Shown in pieces: positions 27,923-37,267 of a stretch of DNA of 64,000 bases. Under the pieces are notes generated by a model. That model was not told the DNA's origin. It searched no databases and was given only the letters and a program-made list of their open reading frames with translations. This DNA is from Anaerolineales bacterium UBA6055 (lineage in GTDB: Bacteria > Chloroflexota > Anaerolineae > Aggregatilineales > Phototrophicaceae), in NCBI GenBank assembly GCA_002428985.1, contig DIYL01000048.1, forward strand, positions 73,061 through 137,060, read 5' to 3'. The number at the start of each line of letters is the position of its first letter. The stretch's first letter is position 1. Position numbers and translations under genes: made by a program.

Positions 27923-28336
27923 GTGCTATCTACACATTTAGGAGACGTACAGCGTCTTATGAAACCAACCAAACTAGCCCTCATAATTGAAGATGAAAAA
28001 CCGTTGCTCATCATGTACTCGCGCTCGGTGGAGATTGCAGGCTATGACACAATGACAGCAAGCAATGGACGAGAAGCGCTGAACATCCTAGAGACATATA
28101 CCCCGGATATGATTTTTCTGGATATGTTATTGCCATATATTGGCGGTGAAGAAATCTTAAGATACCTCGCTAACGAACCACGATTTGCGACAACACATGT
28201 CATCATTATGAGTTCGAATATCGAGTTCCGTATGCACCAAACAATCATGCCAAATTCAGAATTTCATCTTAAACCGTTGTTGCCATCTCATATCAAAACA
28301 ATCACAACACGCATAGACAAACCTCTGGCAAGCTAA
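27923..28336 (+). CDS. Single-domain response regulator
   Basis: 137 residues from GTG 27923 (GAGG about nine bases upstream); an ATG at 27959 with GGAG further upstream is an alternative giving 125 residues. It is a stand-alone receiver domain: acidic pair 'IIEDEKP', phospho-acceptor Asp in 'DMIFLDMLLP', switch Ser/Thr in 'VIIMSSNIE' and conserved Lys in 'FHLKPLL'. There is no output domain, so it probably acts by protein contact or as a phosphotransfer intermediate. No adjacent kinase gene. Confidence 0.9.
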   Translation: MLSTHLGDVQRLMKPTKLALIIEDEKPLLIMYSRSVEIAGYDTMTASNGREALNILETYTPDMIFLDMLLPYIGGEEILRYLANEPRFATTHVIIMSSNIEFRMHQTIMPNSEFHLKPLLPSHIKTITTRIDKPLAS

Positions 28337-28418
28337 TTAACGTCCTCTGTCGCACCATTGACGACTTGTTGTACAATCAGCTTAAATAGATAGTTGTTCA
28401 ATCGCATCGGTTAATGGT

Positions 28419-30512
28419 ATGGCATTTGAATTAGAAGCACTCGTCGGACATCTCTATATCTTTGGCGGGCGGACAATCAACATCAATCCGCCAGGATCTG
28501 TGGTTGAAGTTGCCCCGCGTTCTGCTGCCCGTGGGCGTGAAGGGGACACATTTTTTGCACTTGTCTTGCCTTCGGGTAATATCGCCCCCACATCATTCTA
28601 TGAACAGATGGCAAAATTAGCTGCAGAACGCTATTTCAATGTGGCGGGTAGTGTCACGGCTGCACTACGTACCATGTTCCAGATTATCAACCGTAACTTA
28701 TACGAACATAATCAAAGCGGTCAACAACCCTACGAAGCCAGCATCATTGTCGGTGTTTTACACGATGAAGACTTGACGATTGGTCGTGTCGGATCGGCAT
28801 TATCTATTCTCCAGACCAATGGACTGACTCTGACCTTCCCTGAAGACTTGACCAATGATGAAACACTATTTAGTGTGCCATTGGGTGTACAACCTGTTCC
28901 CGATGTCAAAATGGCGCGCTATGCCGTCAACGCAGGGACACGGCTTCTACTATCTGATGTAAATATCGCGGAAATCCAACAAGATAAACTCACCAACACA
29001 CTCGCGGCAAGTAATATCGAAAAAGTCCTAGACGAACTGCGCACAACGATTACAGTACAAGCCCAAGTGACAGTGATTGAGCTCGTTCCACCTGAAGAAG
29101 AAGGCGATGTACTGGCGGCTCCGGGGGAATCCTCGGTGGAAGTCAACACCAAAATGGGTGCGGCGCGTGCACAAATCGAAGAAGAAAAACAACGCGAGAG
29201 ACGACGCAGGCGTAATCGTGGTGTAGAGGAGCTAGCAAAACGCCGTATTGGCAAAACTGCGGGACAGTCGGCTCGCGGATTAAACATCGTCCGTAAATTA
29301 TTTGAACGCTTCTTCCCACCACCCGATCCTGAAACAGATCGTCGCTTTCCATCCGGAACGATTACCCTTGCGGTTCTTGTCATCCCTATCGTATTGGTGG
29401 CAATTGTAGTTGTCACATGGGCATCGGACATTGGCGAAACTGATTTTGAGCAATGTTTGGATGAATTACTCGGGACTGTGGATTTAGCCCGTTCGATTGA
29501 TAGTGGTGATCGTCAGGGGGTGATGGCAGCGTGGAATGCCACGTTGTTGCTGGTTGATGAATGCGAACAATTACGCCCTGGTGATGAAACCGTCGGTGCG
29601 ATGCGGAGCGCTGCCCAAGATGTGATGGATACACTTAACAATATCAAGCGACGGGTTGCAACACCGCTGGCATCATTCGAGAATGCTAGTATAACCCGCA
29701 TGCGCTTACAGGGCTTAGATTTATATGTATTGGATGCCACTAACGATCTTGTCTATCGCCTTAAAATTAATGGTGAGGGCAACGGGGTCGTCTTGCAAGA
29801 ACCCATTCCGAATATGCGTCGTGGAGCAACAGTCGATGGTTTAACGATTGGATCATTGGTTGATATCGCATTTGATGATGTGACGGGTGAAGTCGCGTTG
29901 ATTGATGCTAATGGGATTCTGGTGCGTTGTTCGCCTCAATTTATAATGGACTGTAATGCACAGCGCGTACTTGCTGTAGAACAATGGCAGAATCCAGCAG
30001 CATTGACGATTTGGAGTGGTCGTTTGTATCTGCTGGATAGTGAAGGTGGTCAAATCTGGCGATATGACCCATCTGGTGGTACATATGCGAGTGCACCCCG
30101 TGAATACTTTAGAGGTGATTCGCGTCCGAATTTACGTAATGTTGTGGACTTCACTATTAGCTTGGCAGGGACAATCTATGTGATGTATGACGACGGCGTA
30201 ATGAATGCATATATTAATGGGGAGGAAAATCCATTTGCGTTTAGTGGATTCAACGAGGGACGTGAACTCAATGCCGTCACAACACAGGGCTTTTACCTCA
30301 ATGATAGTCCAATTGACCCCGCCTTTTTTGTGATTAGTCGTCCGGCGCGTACAATCTTCGAGACAACCCTAGCGGGAACATATATTGACAGCTATCAGGT
30401 TTTTGACGGGGAGAAATTGGCATTGCTATCCAATATTGTCGCTTATCCGACCCAAAATATTTTGTATATTGCATCGGGTAATACAATCTTTGCAATCAAT
30501 AAAGGCGACTAA
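28419..30512 (+). CDS. Degenerate PP2C-like domain - transmembrane - beta-propeller protein
   Basis: 697 residues. Residues ~1-220 resemble a PP2C-type phosphatase fold ('RSAARGREGDTFFALVLPSGN', 'YEASIIVGVLHDEDLTIGRVGSA', 'TRLLLSDVNIAEIQ'), but the metal-binding Asp motifs (RxxNEDxF, DGxGG) are not intact, so it is probably non-catalytic. A charged stalk (EEEKQRERRRRRNRG) precedes a single membrane segment at ~310-330 (ITLAVLVIPIVLVAIVVVTW). The external part has a helical segment and then a beta-propeller ('GLDLYVLDATNDLVYRLK', 'GRLYLLDSEGGQIWRYD', 'AGTIYVMYDDG'). Inferred: transmembrane sensor or scaffold. Confidence 0.7.
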   Translation: MAFELEALVGHLYIFGGRTININPPGSVVEVAPRSAARGREGDTFFALVLPSGNIAPTSFYEQMAKLAAERYFNVAGSVTAALRTMFQIINRNLYEHNQSGQQPYEASIIVGVLHDEDLTIGRVGSALSILQTNGLTLTFPEDLTNDETLFSVPLGVQPVPDVKMARYAVNAGTRLLLSDVNIAEIQQDKLTNTLAASNIEKVLDELRTTITVQAQVTVIELVPPEEEGDVLAAPGESSVEVNTKMGAARAQIEEEKQRERRRRRNRGVEELAKRRIGKTAGQSARGLNIVRKLFERFFPPPDPETDRRFPSGTITLAVLVIPIVLVAIVVVTWASDIGETDFEQCLDELLGTVDLARSIDSGDRQGVMAAWNATLLLVDECEQLRPGDETVGAMRSAAQDVMDTLNNIKRRVATPLASFENASITRMRLQGLDLYVLDATNDLVYRLKINGEGNGVVLQEPIPNMRRGATVDGLTIGSLVDIAFDDVTGEVALIDANGILVRCSPQFIMDCNAQRVLAVEQWQNPAALTIWSGRLYLLDSEGGQIWRYDPSGGTYASAPREYFRGDSRPNLRNVVDFTISLAGTIYVMYDDGVMNAYINGEENPFAFSGFNEGRELNAVTTQGFYLNDSPIDPAFFVISRPARTIFETTLAGTYIDSYQVFDGEKLALLSNIVAYPTQNILYIASGNTIFAINKGD

Positions 30513-30533
30513 GCAACAATCGTTATACATTGT

Positions 30534-30558
30534 CGGGCGGTACTCGCATGTCCGCCCG
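30534..30558. terminator. Hairpin after the PP2C-like/propeller gene
   Basis: CGGGCGG (30534-30540) pairs with CCGCCCG (30552-30558); no T run. Its core resembles the hairpin at 11519-11540. Confidence 0.5.
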
Positions 30559-30693
30559 TAATCAAATTGCACCATTGTTACAAATTGTAATATTACACGT
30601 ACTATAGTCCTGTATAGACCTCGGTACTATTCGTATAAACAATCGTATCCCATAAAGTAAATATAAAGTTATATAAAGTATTGGAGAAAACGA

Positions 30694-32136
30694 ATGACAC
30701 GAGTTCGTGTAGGTATTATATTGTTAGTGCTTTTATCATTATCAGCTGTAGTAACCCAATCGCAAGGTGAACGACAAGTCTGGTCTTTTTATATGGGATT
30801 TTGGGCAGGACAAACCAGTTGGGATTGGCAAGCCGATGTGCTCGATGATTATCCAGCGATTGGCCCATATGATTCCCGTGATCCCGGTGTTGCTGCTACA
30901 CATATTGACCAAGCCCAAAGTGCAGGGATTGACGCTTTTGTTGTGAGTTGGTTCGGGCTAGAAGATGGCGGAACCACAACCCCTGTGGTTAATAATATGC
31001 TCGACCGTGCGGCTGAACGTGGATTCAAAGTGGGCGTTGCGATTGATATTTTCTCAACCGAATTCAACCGGAGCCGTGATGCCATTGTCAACTCACTTAA
31101 TTGGATCGTAAACGACCGCGCCAATCACCCAGCTTACCTCCGTTATAATGGTAAACCTGTCATTTTCTTCGCATTTCAAGATCGTGCTGGATTTAGTGCT
31201 GCCGAGTGGCAGGGTATCCGTGATCAAGTTGATCCGGGGCGCAACACCATCTGGATTGCTGAAGGGCTAAGTGGATGCTGTATTTACGGCGGGGCGATGG
31301 ACGGTATGTATGCCTTTAATATCTCATGGGCAAATGGCAGTAGCGGGCGTTATAACAGTGAACGCGGCGCGATGCAAAATGCTGGTGGGTCATTCTATAT
31401 CCCAACTGTTCATCCGGGCTGGAACGAAACCAAAATTGCTGCACGCGAAGGTCGCCCTAATCCATCAGGTAACCGCGATCGTGCCGGTGGACAATTCCTT
31501 GCAAATAGCTTTAACGGTGCGGTTGCGTCCGGTGCAAATGTCATCTTAGTCGGCACATGGAACGAATTTATTGAAAACTCACATATCGAGCCAAGCCAAT
31601 TATACGGATCACAATCTTTGGATACTTTACGCCCATTGATTGCTAATTGGAAAGGTAATGCACCTGCCCCTGTTGAAGAAGCTGTAGCAGAATCCAATGC
31701 ACCTGCTCCCGGAACACCCGTGGTCACAGCGAACACACGCTTGAATGTGCGTCCAGAACCTAATACAAACGGCGACCCAATTGGATCAATTTCTGCGGGA
31801 ACACCATATGCTCTCGTCGGACAACAAGACGGTTGGTACGCGATTTCATATAATGGTCGTACTGGATGGGTATCATCCGACTTTGCGACAGTTAGCAATG
31901 CGAGTGCAACTGCATCGGATGCGCCACCACCATCAGCAACCAGTGGACGCGTCGCCGTGATGAATGCCAACCTCAATGTACGGTCGACAGGTGCGATTAA
32001 TGGAACAAAAATTGGGACAGCACCAGTGGGTAGTGCTTATGTGATCTTGTCCGAAGCAAATGGCTGGTATCAAATTGACTTTGGTGGACAGTCGGGTTGG
32101 GTATCTGGTAATTATATCTCGATTGAGAATCGCTAA
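30694..32136 (+). CDS. Secreted GH99-like glycosidase with two SH3 domains
   Basis: 480 residues, start preceded by GGAG. Residues 1-25 are a signal peptide (ILLVLLSLSAVVTQSQG). Residues ~28-330 match the GH99/GH71-like 'endo-alpha-mannosidase' barrel: 'WSFYMGFWAG', 'YDSRDPGVAATHIDQAQSAGIDAFVVSWFG' (split at HIDQAQSAGID), 'HPAYLRYNGKPVIFFAF', 'WIAEGLSG', 'VGTWNEFIENSHIEP'. The NEF-x-E segment carries acidic residues at the expected place. After a Pro/Ala linker come two bacterial SH3 domains (~350-400 and ~420-478; TRLNVRPEPNTN and 'ANLNVRSTGAI'), which bind cell-wall or surface glycans. Predicted surface or secreted mannan/glycan-processing enzyme. Confidence 0.8.
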   Translation: MTRVRVGIILLVLLSLSAVVTQSQGERQVWSFYMGFWAGQTSWDWQADVLDDYPAIGPYDSRDPGVAATHIDQAQSAGIDAFVVSWFGLEDGGTTTPVVNNMLDRAAERGFKVGVAIDIFSTEFNRSRDAIVNSLNWIVNDRANHPAYLRYNGKPVIFFAFQDRAGFSAAEWQGIRDQVDPGRNTIWIAEGLSGCCIYGGAMDGMYAFNISWANGSSGRYNSERGAMQNAGGSFYIPTVHPGWNETKIAAREGRPNPSGNRDRAGGQFLANSFNGAVASGANVILVGTWNEFIENSHIEPSQLYGSQSLDTLRPLIANWKGNAPAPVEEAVAESNAPAPGTPVVTANTRLNVRPEPNTNGDPIGSISAGTPYALVGQQDGWYAISYNGRTGWVSSDFATVSNASATASDAPPPSATSGRVAVMNANLNVRSTGAINGTKIGTAPVGSAYVILSEANGWYQIDFGGQSGWVSGNYISIENR

Positions 32137-32152
32137 GATCCATCTCAGCGAT

Positions 32153-32184
32153 ATGAGGGTGGGATATTGTTCCTGCCCTCTCAT
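32153..32184. terminator. Hairpin after the GH99-like gene
   Basis: ATGAGGG near 32153-32159 pairs with CCCTCTCAT at 32176-32184 with a two-base bulge and an inner GGGA/TTCC stem. No T run. Confidence 0.4.
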
Positions 32185-32307
32185 TAGAGATGAAGTATAT
32201 GCATAGTATTCTTCATTGATTAATGACGATTTATTGTCGAACTTTTTGAAAATAACGCAATTCAATTTCAGTAGATCATATAAATTCACTACTCCTTGGT
32301 ATTTGCA

Positions 32308-33480
32308 TTAAACCCCGTAAATCGCTCTCGAGATGCGACGATAAAAGTCTATTTCAGGTAGTTGCCTTTGCCTCACATCGCCAAATTGAAGATCAATCAG
32401 AATAGGAAACTCGTCGCCTTCTAGGAGTAATGGGTAAATTGGTTTGCCATAGCGTTTAGCCAATAATATCTCTTTATGTACCCATTCAGACGCCTCTGAC
32501 TGTGGTGACATGATGACGATAACCGCCCCACAAGTTTCGATTGCTGTATTGATTTCGCTAAACCAATGATCCCCGTGTTCAATATGATCATCAATCCATA
32601 CAGTTAAGTGCCGTTCTGTAAGATCGTCGCGCAATATTTGAGCGTACTCTATATTACGTCTACTATAAGAGATAAATATATGAGGTATGTCTGCTAAAGC
32701 ACGATCAAAACTACGAGAAAAATCTAAGATGGTGGGATAACGGTCTAATGGAGTTAATGATAGAGCTTTATTGATTACGTCATCTACCGCTAATGGAATC
32801 TCAGCACGATAAGTTTGTAGACTTTTACTCTCCTGAATTGCGAATTTTGCTTCGAGCCTTTCTGTATCATTCGTCAATATATAGTAGGCGATGCTAGCTA
32901 AAGCATATTGATCGGTGTAAGCATTAGGAGCAACCTCTTGAAATCGCTCTGGAGACATAAATAATGGCACACCAGATATATTCGTTGATGATGTAACGGA
33001 TAGCAACCCCGCAAGATAAAAATCTGCGATATATGCATTCCCAATCTCATCAACAAGGATGTTTATGGTTGCTGGATCACCATGATAGTAATTTTGAGTG
33101 TGAGCATAATCTAATGCGCTTGCAATTTGTGATATGATTGACGCGATTTCTCGTAGTTGTAGCTTTCTTAATTTCATCAACGTATTAAGTGTATTGCCAA
33201 GAATATGCCTCGCAACAACATATTTTGTGTCTTCATGTTGTCCAAGATCGATAATAGGAACAATATTGGGGTGTTCAAGTGCCGAGGCTATCTTTGCTCC
33301 CGCTACAAGTGCATCTTGCCATAGATCATATTCATCAACATTTGGGTTCACCACATGAATGGCAACTTCACGATCCAAGCTCGTCTGAATTGCAAGATAA
33401 GTCTGAATAATCAGATTATCGCTAATCAATTGTTTAACATCATATTGCCCTAACGTTCTGCCTGATAAACTCTGTTCCAT
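32308..33480 (-). CDS. Pseudokinase - TIR fusion protein
   Basis: 390 residues from the ATG at 33480, chosen for AGGAG upstream; TTG 33486 is an alternative. Residues ~12-258 have a protein-kinase fold: 'VAIHVVNPN' replaces VAIK (His42 for the ATP lysine), 'EHPNIVPIIDLGQ' hinge, 'YYHGDPATINILV' replaces HRDxKPxNIL (Asp kept, Lys lost), 'IADFYLAG' replaces DFG, and 'PLFMSPERF' is a normal APE region. So it is probably catalytically dead. Residues ~266-390 are a TIR domain ('HIFISYSRRNIEYAQIL', 'VWIDDHIEHGDHWF', with Glu309 in SEINTAI at the NADase position). Inferred: the kinase fold senses or recruits and the TIR signals. It stands alone. Confidence 0.88.
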   Translation of the reverse strand: MEQSLSGRTLGQYDVKQLISDNLIIQTYLAIQTSLDREVAIHVVNPNVDEYDLWQDALVAGAKIASALEHPNIVPIIDLGQHEDTKYVVARHILGNTLNTLMKLRKLQLREIASIISQIASALDYAHTQNYYHGDPATINILVDEIGNAYIADFYLAGLLSVTSSTNISGVPLFMSPERFQEVAPNAYTDQYALASIAYYILTNDTERLEAKFAIQESKSLQTYRAEIPLAVDDVINKALSLTPLDRYPTILDFSRSFDRALADIPHIFISYSRRNIEYAQILRDDLTERHLTVWIDDHIEHGDHWFSEINTAIETCGAVIVIMSPQSEASEWVHKEILLAKRYGKPIYPLLLEGDEFPILIDLQFGDVRQRQLPEIDFYRRISRAIYGV

Positions 33481-33566
33481 TGGCAAAGTCTCCTACAATC
33501 AATGAGATGTTATTTGAATTGTATCGTGTTTCTAGTTTGGTTGTGTTGGCGGGGGTATAAATGAAA

Positions 33567-33595
33567 GGGTGTTGTTTATAGTCTCAACAACACCC
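33567..33595 (-). terminator. Terminator of the BMP-family gene
   Basis: GGGTGTTGTT (33567-33576) pairs with AACAACACCC (33586-33595), a 10-bp stem with a 9-base loop. On the minus strand it is followed by TTTCATTT. It lies 30 bases after the gene's stop. Confidence 0.75.
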
Positions 33596-33626
33596 CTACG
33601 CAATTCGTTTCTACTATCGGATGGAA

Positions 33627-34721
33627 TTAGTCATCAGCTTCTTCGGTTGCTGCTGGTTCTTCTTCCATGTCCTCTTCGCCCATGTCTTCCATGTCGTCGA
33701 TCAATTGGCCGGTGACAAAGTCGACACCGGTTTCGATTTCTTCTGTGCCGAGCCCTTCAAGGATAGCGGTAACTTCTTCAGTAACTTCTTCTGGTACGTC
33801 GGCGTCATGTGCTTCAGCAAATCCGATACCTTCATTTTCTACAGAGAGAACATAAATTGGTCCGGGGAATTCACCCTCAATTGCTGCTTCGATCATATCG
33901 TAGACACCATTATCAACACGCTTAATTGCGCTGGTAATCAAGAATTCTGAACCTGGGGTTTCACCTTCGCCAAATGTGGTGAAGTATTCATCTTGATCAA
34001 CACCAATTACCATCACATCTTGTTGCGCTGCTTGTAAGATACCACCGGATCCAGTTGGTCCACCTGCACCAAAGATGACATCTGCACCTTCACCAATGAA
34101 TTGTTCTGCTGCTGCCGATCCCAGATCAGGTGCTTGGAAATCTGGAATATAAACACCGAGTGCTTCAATATCTGGGTTGACATACATTGCACCTTGTTCG
34201 AAACCATTACGGAAGCGAACAACAGGTGGAATATCAATACCATAGACACCAGCGACTGTGCCTGTTTCACTCATAAGAGCAGCCATTGCACCAGCGAGAA
34301 ATCCGGCTTGATCTTCACGGAACTGTAGACCGACAAGGTTTGCAATGCCTTCATCTTCGAAGAATGCATCGACACCAATGAACCATTTGTCAGGGTTCGC
34401 GATGGCAGCCGCCTTGGTATCATCTGCCAACAAGAAGCCGACTGTGATAATAATTTCGAAGCCTTCTTCAACACAGGTGTTGATGTTGGCAGCGTAGTCG
34501 GTTTGTGCTTGTGTTTCGATGAAATCCGTCGCAAGGTCAAATTCTTCTGCTGCACGTGTCATGCCTTCAAAGGCAAATTGGTTGAATGTACCGTCGTTAA
34601 CTTTACCAAGATCTGTTACCAGACAAACACTCTCTGGCTCTTGTGCTTGAATCATGCCGATGCCCATAGTGGCTAACATGCCGAGAACAATGGTTAAGCG
34701 TAATAATACTTTGAAGTTCAC
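33627..34721 (-). CDS. BMP/PnrA-family nucleoside-binding protein of an ABC transporter
   Basis: 364 residues from the GTG at 34721, preferred because AAGGAG lies six bases upstream; two upstream ATGs lack a ribosome site. A signal peptide covers ~1-26 (KVLLRLTIVLGMLATMGIGMIQAQ). Family signatures: 'VCLVTDLGKVNDGTFNQFAFEG', 'EEGFEIIITVGFLLAD', 'ANLVGLQFREDQAGFLAGAMAAL' (split: FREDQAGFLAG), 'ADVIFGAGGPTGSGGI', 'VIGVDQDEY'. These proteins capture nucleosides outside the membrane for import. The C-terminal ~25 residues are a very acidic Asp/Glu/Met tail, unusual for the family. No permease or ATPase genes are nearby. Confidence 0.9.
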   Translation of the reverse strand: MNFKVLLRLTIVLGMLATMGIGMIQAQEPESVCLVTDLGKVNDGTFNQFAFEGMTRAAEEFDLATDFIETQAQTDYAANINTCVEEGFEIIITVGFLLADDTKAAAIANPDKWFIGVDAFFEDEGIANLVGLQFREDQAGFLAGAMAALMSETGTVAGVYGIDIPPVVRFRNGFEQGAMYVNPDIEALGVYIPDFQAPDLGSAAAEQFIGEGADVIFGAGGPTGSGGILQAAQQDVMVIGVDQDEYFTTFGEGETPGSEFLITSAIKRVDNGVYDMIEAAIEGEFPGPIYVLSVENEGIGFAEAHDADVPEEVTEEVTAILEGLGTEEIETGVDFVTGQLIDDMEDMGEEDMEEEPAATEEADD

Positions 34722-34914
34722 AAAATTCTCCTTTTGCATAGTTGATCGAAGCAAGCATAACATGTTGTCAAACTTTGAACAACGGACTTTATAAAGGTCT
34801 TAATGTTATGATGCAATAAATCATAATTAGTGGATTTTTGATGAATTTGGAACAAATCACATCTAACTGTCGTTTACTGCATAACAGGATATGATGAGTA
34901 AACGAGGAAAGACC

Positions 34915-36381
34915 ATGAAAATCCGATTTCTCTTATTAATGATGATCGCAGGGCTCGCAGTTGGATGTAGTGCATTTTTTGAACCACTAGATAGCGTTAG
35001 CCGTGATGAATATGCACCCGAAAGCGAAATTATCGAGGTCGAAGAAGAAGCAACCGAGCGACGATCGTCTAGTGAGGATAGAGTTGACGAGCCGTTACCG
35101 TCGCCTCCCATTGATATGGATGAGGCTGAGGGTTATTACGACAGTGATATTGTTGAGTTACCGGATGTTGGCGGCGGTGGAGCTGGCGGTGATGGTGGTA
35201 GTAGTTATGGTGGTGGCGCACCTGCTGGTGATGATAGTATTTATGGAGCAGATTTCGATGGTGAATACGCTGTCGAAAGTGATTTTGCGACAACAAGTGC
35301 TTATGCCCCTGAAGTACAACAAATCTCACCTCTCAAAGCTGGCGAGATTGATGACAATGCCGAATGGGATGATTATCTACTCTACCGTCAGGAATCCTTA
35401 GATAACTTTGGTGATTGGGTAAACGATGTCGATGTGACCGGGCGACGCATTATCACAGTGACTGATAGCGAGGGATTGCCTGTGCTTGGTGCAACAGTTT
35501 CGGTTACGATTGGGGATACACTTGTCAGCCAAACACGGACTTATGCCGACGGGCGGACACTCTATTTATCAAACGCAAATCCTGATCCCCAAGCGAACGG
35601 CGATATGATTATCTCCGTAGAAAAAGATGGGATAACAGCATCGCTCAATATGAGTTTGGTACGGATGGCAGGACCGCACGTTGACTTTGTGCTTGATATG
35701 GAGCAAAACCGTGCCAGCGTGCAATTAGACGTTGTGTTCTTATTGGATGCAACCGGTAGTATGTCCGATGAAATTGGGCAATTACAAGAAAATATCCTGA
35801 GCATCAGCCGTCAGATTGACGAGATGGGGGATGTTGATGTACGTTATGGCCTCGTACATTATCGTGATCGTGAGGATGCCTATATTACACAGGTACATGA
35901 CTTCACTCCGGATGTCACACAATTTCAAGCAGATCTCAATAGTGTACGGGCTGATGGCGGTGGCGATAATCCTGAGTCATTAAATGCAGGGTTGCACGAT
36001 GCATTGCACAGTGTTGAATGGCGTGGTGCAAATACAATTAAACTGGTCTTCCTCGTTGCTGATGCACCACCACATCTCGATTATCCGGATGATTATAATT
36101 ATGCCGAAGAAATGCTCTATGCGAGTGATCGTGGTATCAAGATTCATCCGATTGCATCCAGTGGGCTTGATGCTGTTGGTGAATATATCTTCCGTCAAAT
36201 TGGACAGACCACCATGGGACGTTTCATCTTCCTGACATATTCGGGCGGTGTAGCGGGTGAAGCTGGTGATGAACGTCCTGACCTTGCGGCATCTGAGCAA
36301 GATTATACTGTCGATTTTCTTGATGGGTTGGTCGTACAACTAGTCGAAGACGAAATCAATGCTTTCAAAGGTCTGCAATAA
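34915..36381 (+). CDS. Lipoprotein with von Willebrand A domain
   Basis: 488 residues from the ATG at 34915 (GAGG eight bases upstream). Signal peptide with a lipobox LAVGC (Cys at about residue 19), so it is anchored in the membrane by lipid. Residues 30-120 are acidic and Gly-rich. Residues ~180-260 form a carboxypeptidase-regulatory/CNA-like beta domain ('DSEGLPVLGATVSVTIGDTLV'). Residues ~277-450 are a VWA domain: MIDAS 'VVFLLDATGSMSDEIGQ' (DxTGS), 'RYGLVHYRDRED' and 'DGGGDNPESLNAGL', 'KLVFLVADAPPH'. Metal-dependent ligand binding is expected. Standalone gene. Confidence 0.88.
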   Translation: MKIRFLLLMMIAGLAVGCSAFFEPLDSVSRDEYAPESEIIEVEEEATERRSSSEDRVDEPLPSPPIDMDEAEGYYDSDIVELPDVGGGGAGGDGGSSYGGGAPAGDDSIYGADFDGEYAVESDFATTSAYAPEVQQISPLKAGEIDDNAEWDDYLLYRQESLDNFGDWVNDVDVTGRRIITVTDSEGLPVLGATVSVTIGDTLVSQTRTYADGRTLYLSNANPDPQANGDMIISVEKDGITASLNMSLVRMAGPHVDFVLDMEQNRASVQLDVVFLLDATGSMSDEIGQLQENILSISRQIDEMGDVDVRYGLVHYRDREDAYITQVHDFTPDVTQFQADLNSVRADGGGDNPESLNAGLHDALHSVEWRGANTIKLVFLVADAPPHLDYPDDYNYAEEMLYASDRGIKIHPIASSGLDAVGEYIFRQIGQTTMGRFIFLTYSGGVAGEAGDERPDLAASEQDYTVDFLDGLVVQLVEDEINAFKGLQ

Positions 36382-36390
36382 CCTCATATT

Positions 36391-36416
36391 TAGGACGGGT
36401 ATCATTGCCCGTCCTA
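36391..36416. terminator. Hairpin between VWA and GIY-YIG genes
   Basis: TAGGACGGG (36391-36399) pairs with CCCGTCCTA (36408-36416), a 9-bp perfect stem with an 8-base loop. The two neighbouring genes converge on it. No T run. Confidence 0.55.
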
Positions 36417-36432
36417 CGATTTTGCATCTGTC

Positions 36433-37041
36433 TTATGTGTTTACGATGGCTGCGATAAAAACTAAGCTACATACAAACAATGGTAAGATCATTCCGAATA
36501 GTATAAACACAATTCTATAGTAGGGATTGCGCGGTGGGATGCGGATACCTCGGCGTAAGCTCTCGCGATAAACAGGCCGTACCGCTTTACTCAGTGGGAC
36601 ATCGTACCATGTGGGTTCGGCGGGTTGCACCATATGAGTTGATTCCCGCGATGCTGATTGCTCTCGGACACGACGGTTTTGAGGCTTACCCAATTGTTTG
36701 ATTTCGGCAAGTTGTGCTGGTGATAAACTAAACCACTCCCCTCGTTTACGAGATTTTGCATAACGATCATGCAAATACCGTTCTGCATCAACCGCGTGAT
36801 TCGTGCGGAAGATATAGATGACTTCTGTTTTGAACGGTAACTTCACCCCGAAGTTATTCAAACGACGCCGAGGATGGTTGGTGCGCCCGATTTTGTAGCG
36901 TTGGCTAATTTCGATGTCTTTAAAGATATAAACGTATCCAGCAGGGGCTTCTAGGCGCGGTAAATCTTCATACCCTTCTACAGGAACGCTGTGAAAAGTT
37001 GTACGCTTTGATTGAATCTGGTCTTGTAGGTTTTTGAGCAT
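36433..37041 (-). CDS. T5orf172/GIY-YIG-type domain protein with C-terminal membrane segment
   Basis: 202 residues. Residues ~32-115 match the T5orf172 branch of the GIY-YIG nuclease fold: 'GYVYIFKDIEISQRYKIGRTNHPRRRL' (split: YVYIF and YKIGRT), 'LPFKTEVIYIFRTNHAVDAERYLHDRYAKSR' (E in VDAERYLH), 'GEWFSLSPAQLAEI'. After a basic linker, residues ~175-198 form a hydrophobic membrane segment (IVFILFGMILPLFVCSLVFI). A membrane-tethered nuclease fold is unusual; phage relatives are soluble. Whether it cuts DNA cannot be told here. Confidence 0.75.
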   Translation of the reverse strand: MLKNLQDQIQSKRTTFHSVPVEGYEDLPRLEAPAGYVYIFKDIEISQRYKIGRTNHPRRRLNNFGVKLPFKTEVIYIFRTNHAVDAERYLHDRYAKSRKRGEWFSLSPAQLAEIKQLGKPQNRRVREQSASRESTHMVQPAEPTWYDVPLSKAVRPVYRESLRRGIRIPPRNPYYRIVFILFGMILPLFVCSLVFIAAIVNT

Positions 37042-37267
37042 TGTTGTCTATACGATGGTTGTTCAATATATATTGATCATTAGTATAACCAAGAAGCCTA
37101 AATGGAAAATTAAGATGCTCGAGTCGATAAACGAATCATTTAGAATTTGTGTCATAATAGGTCATAGAAATTTTTAAAAGTTCACAACAAGATGAGTAAT
37201 TCATCAAAATAGCGATTTTATGCCTTGATTATCCGATTGTGATTAGATATACTCTTTAGGCTTTAGT

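Noticed and set aside
35003..35401. 132-aa frame within the VWA gene
   Set aside because: Shadow of the Gly/Asp-rich part of the VWA lipoprotein.
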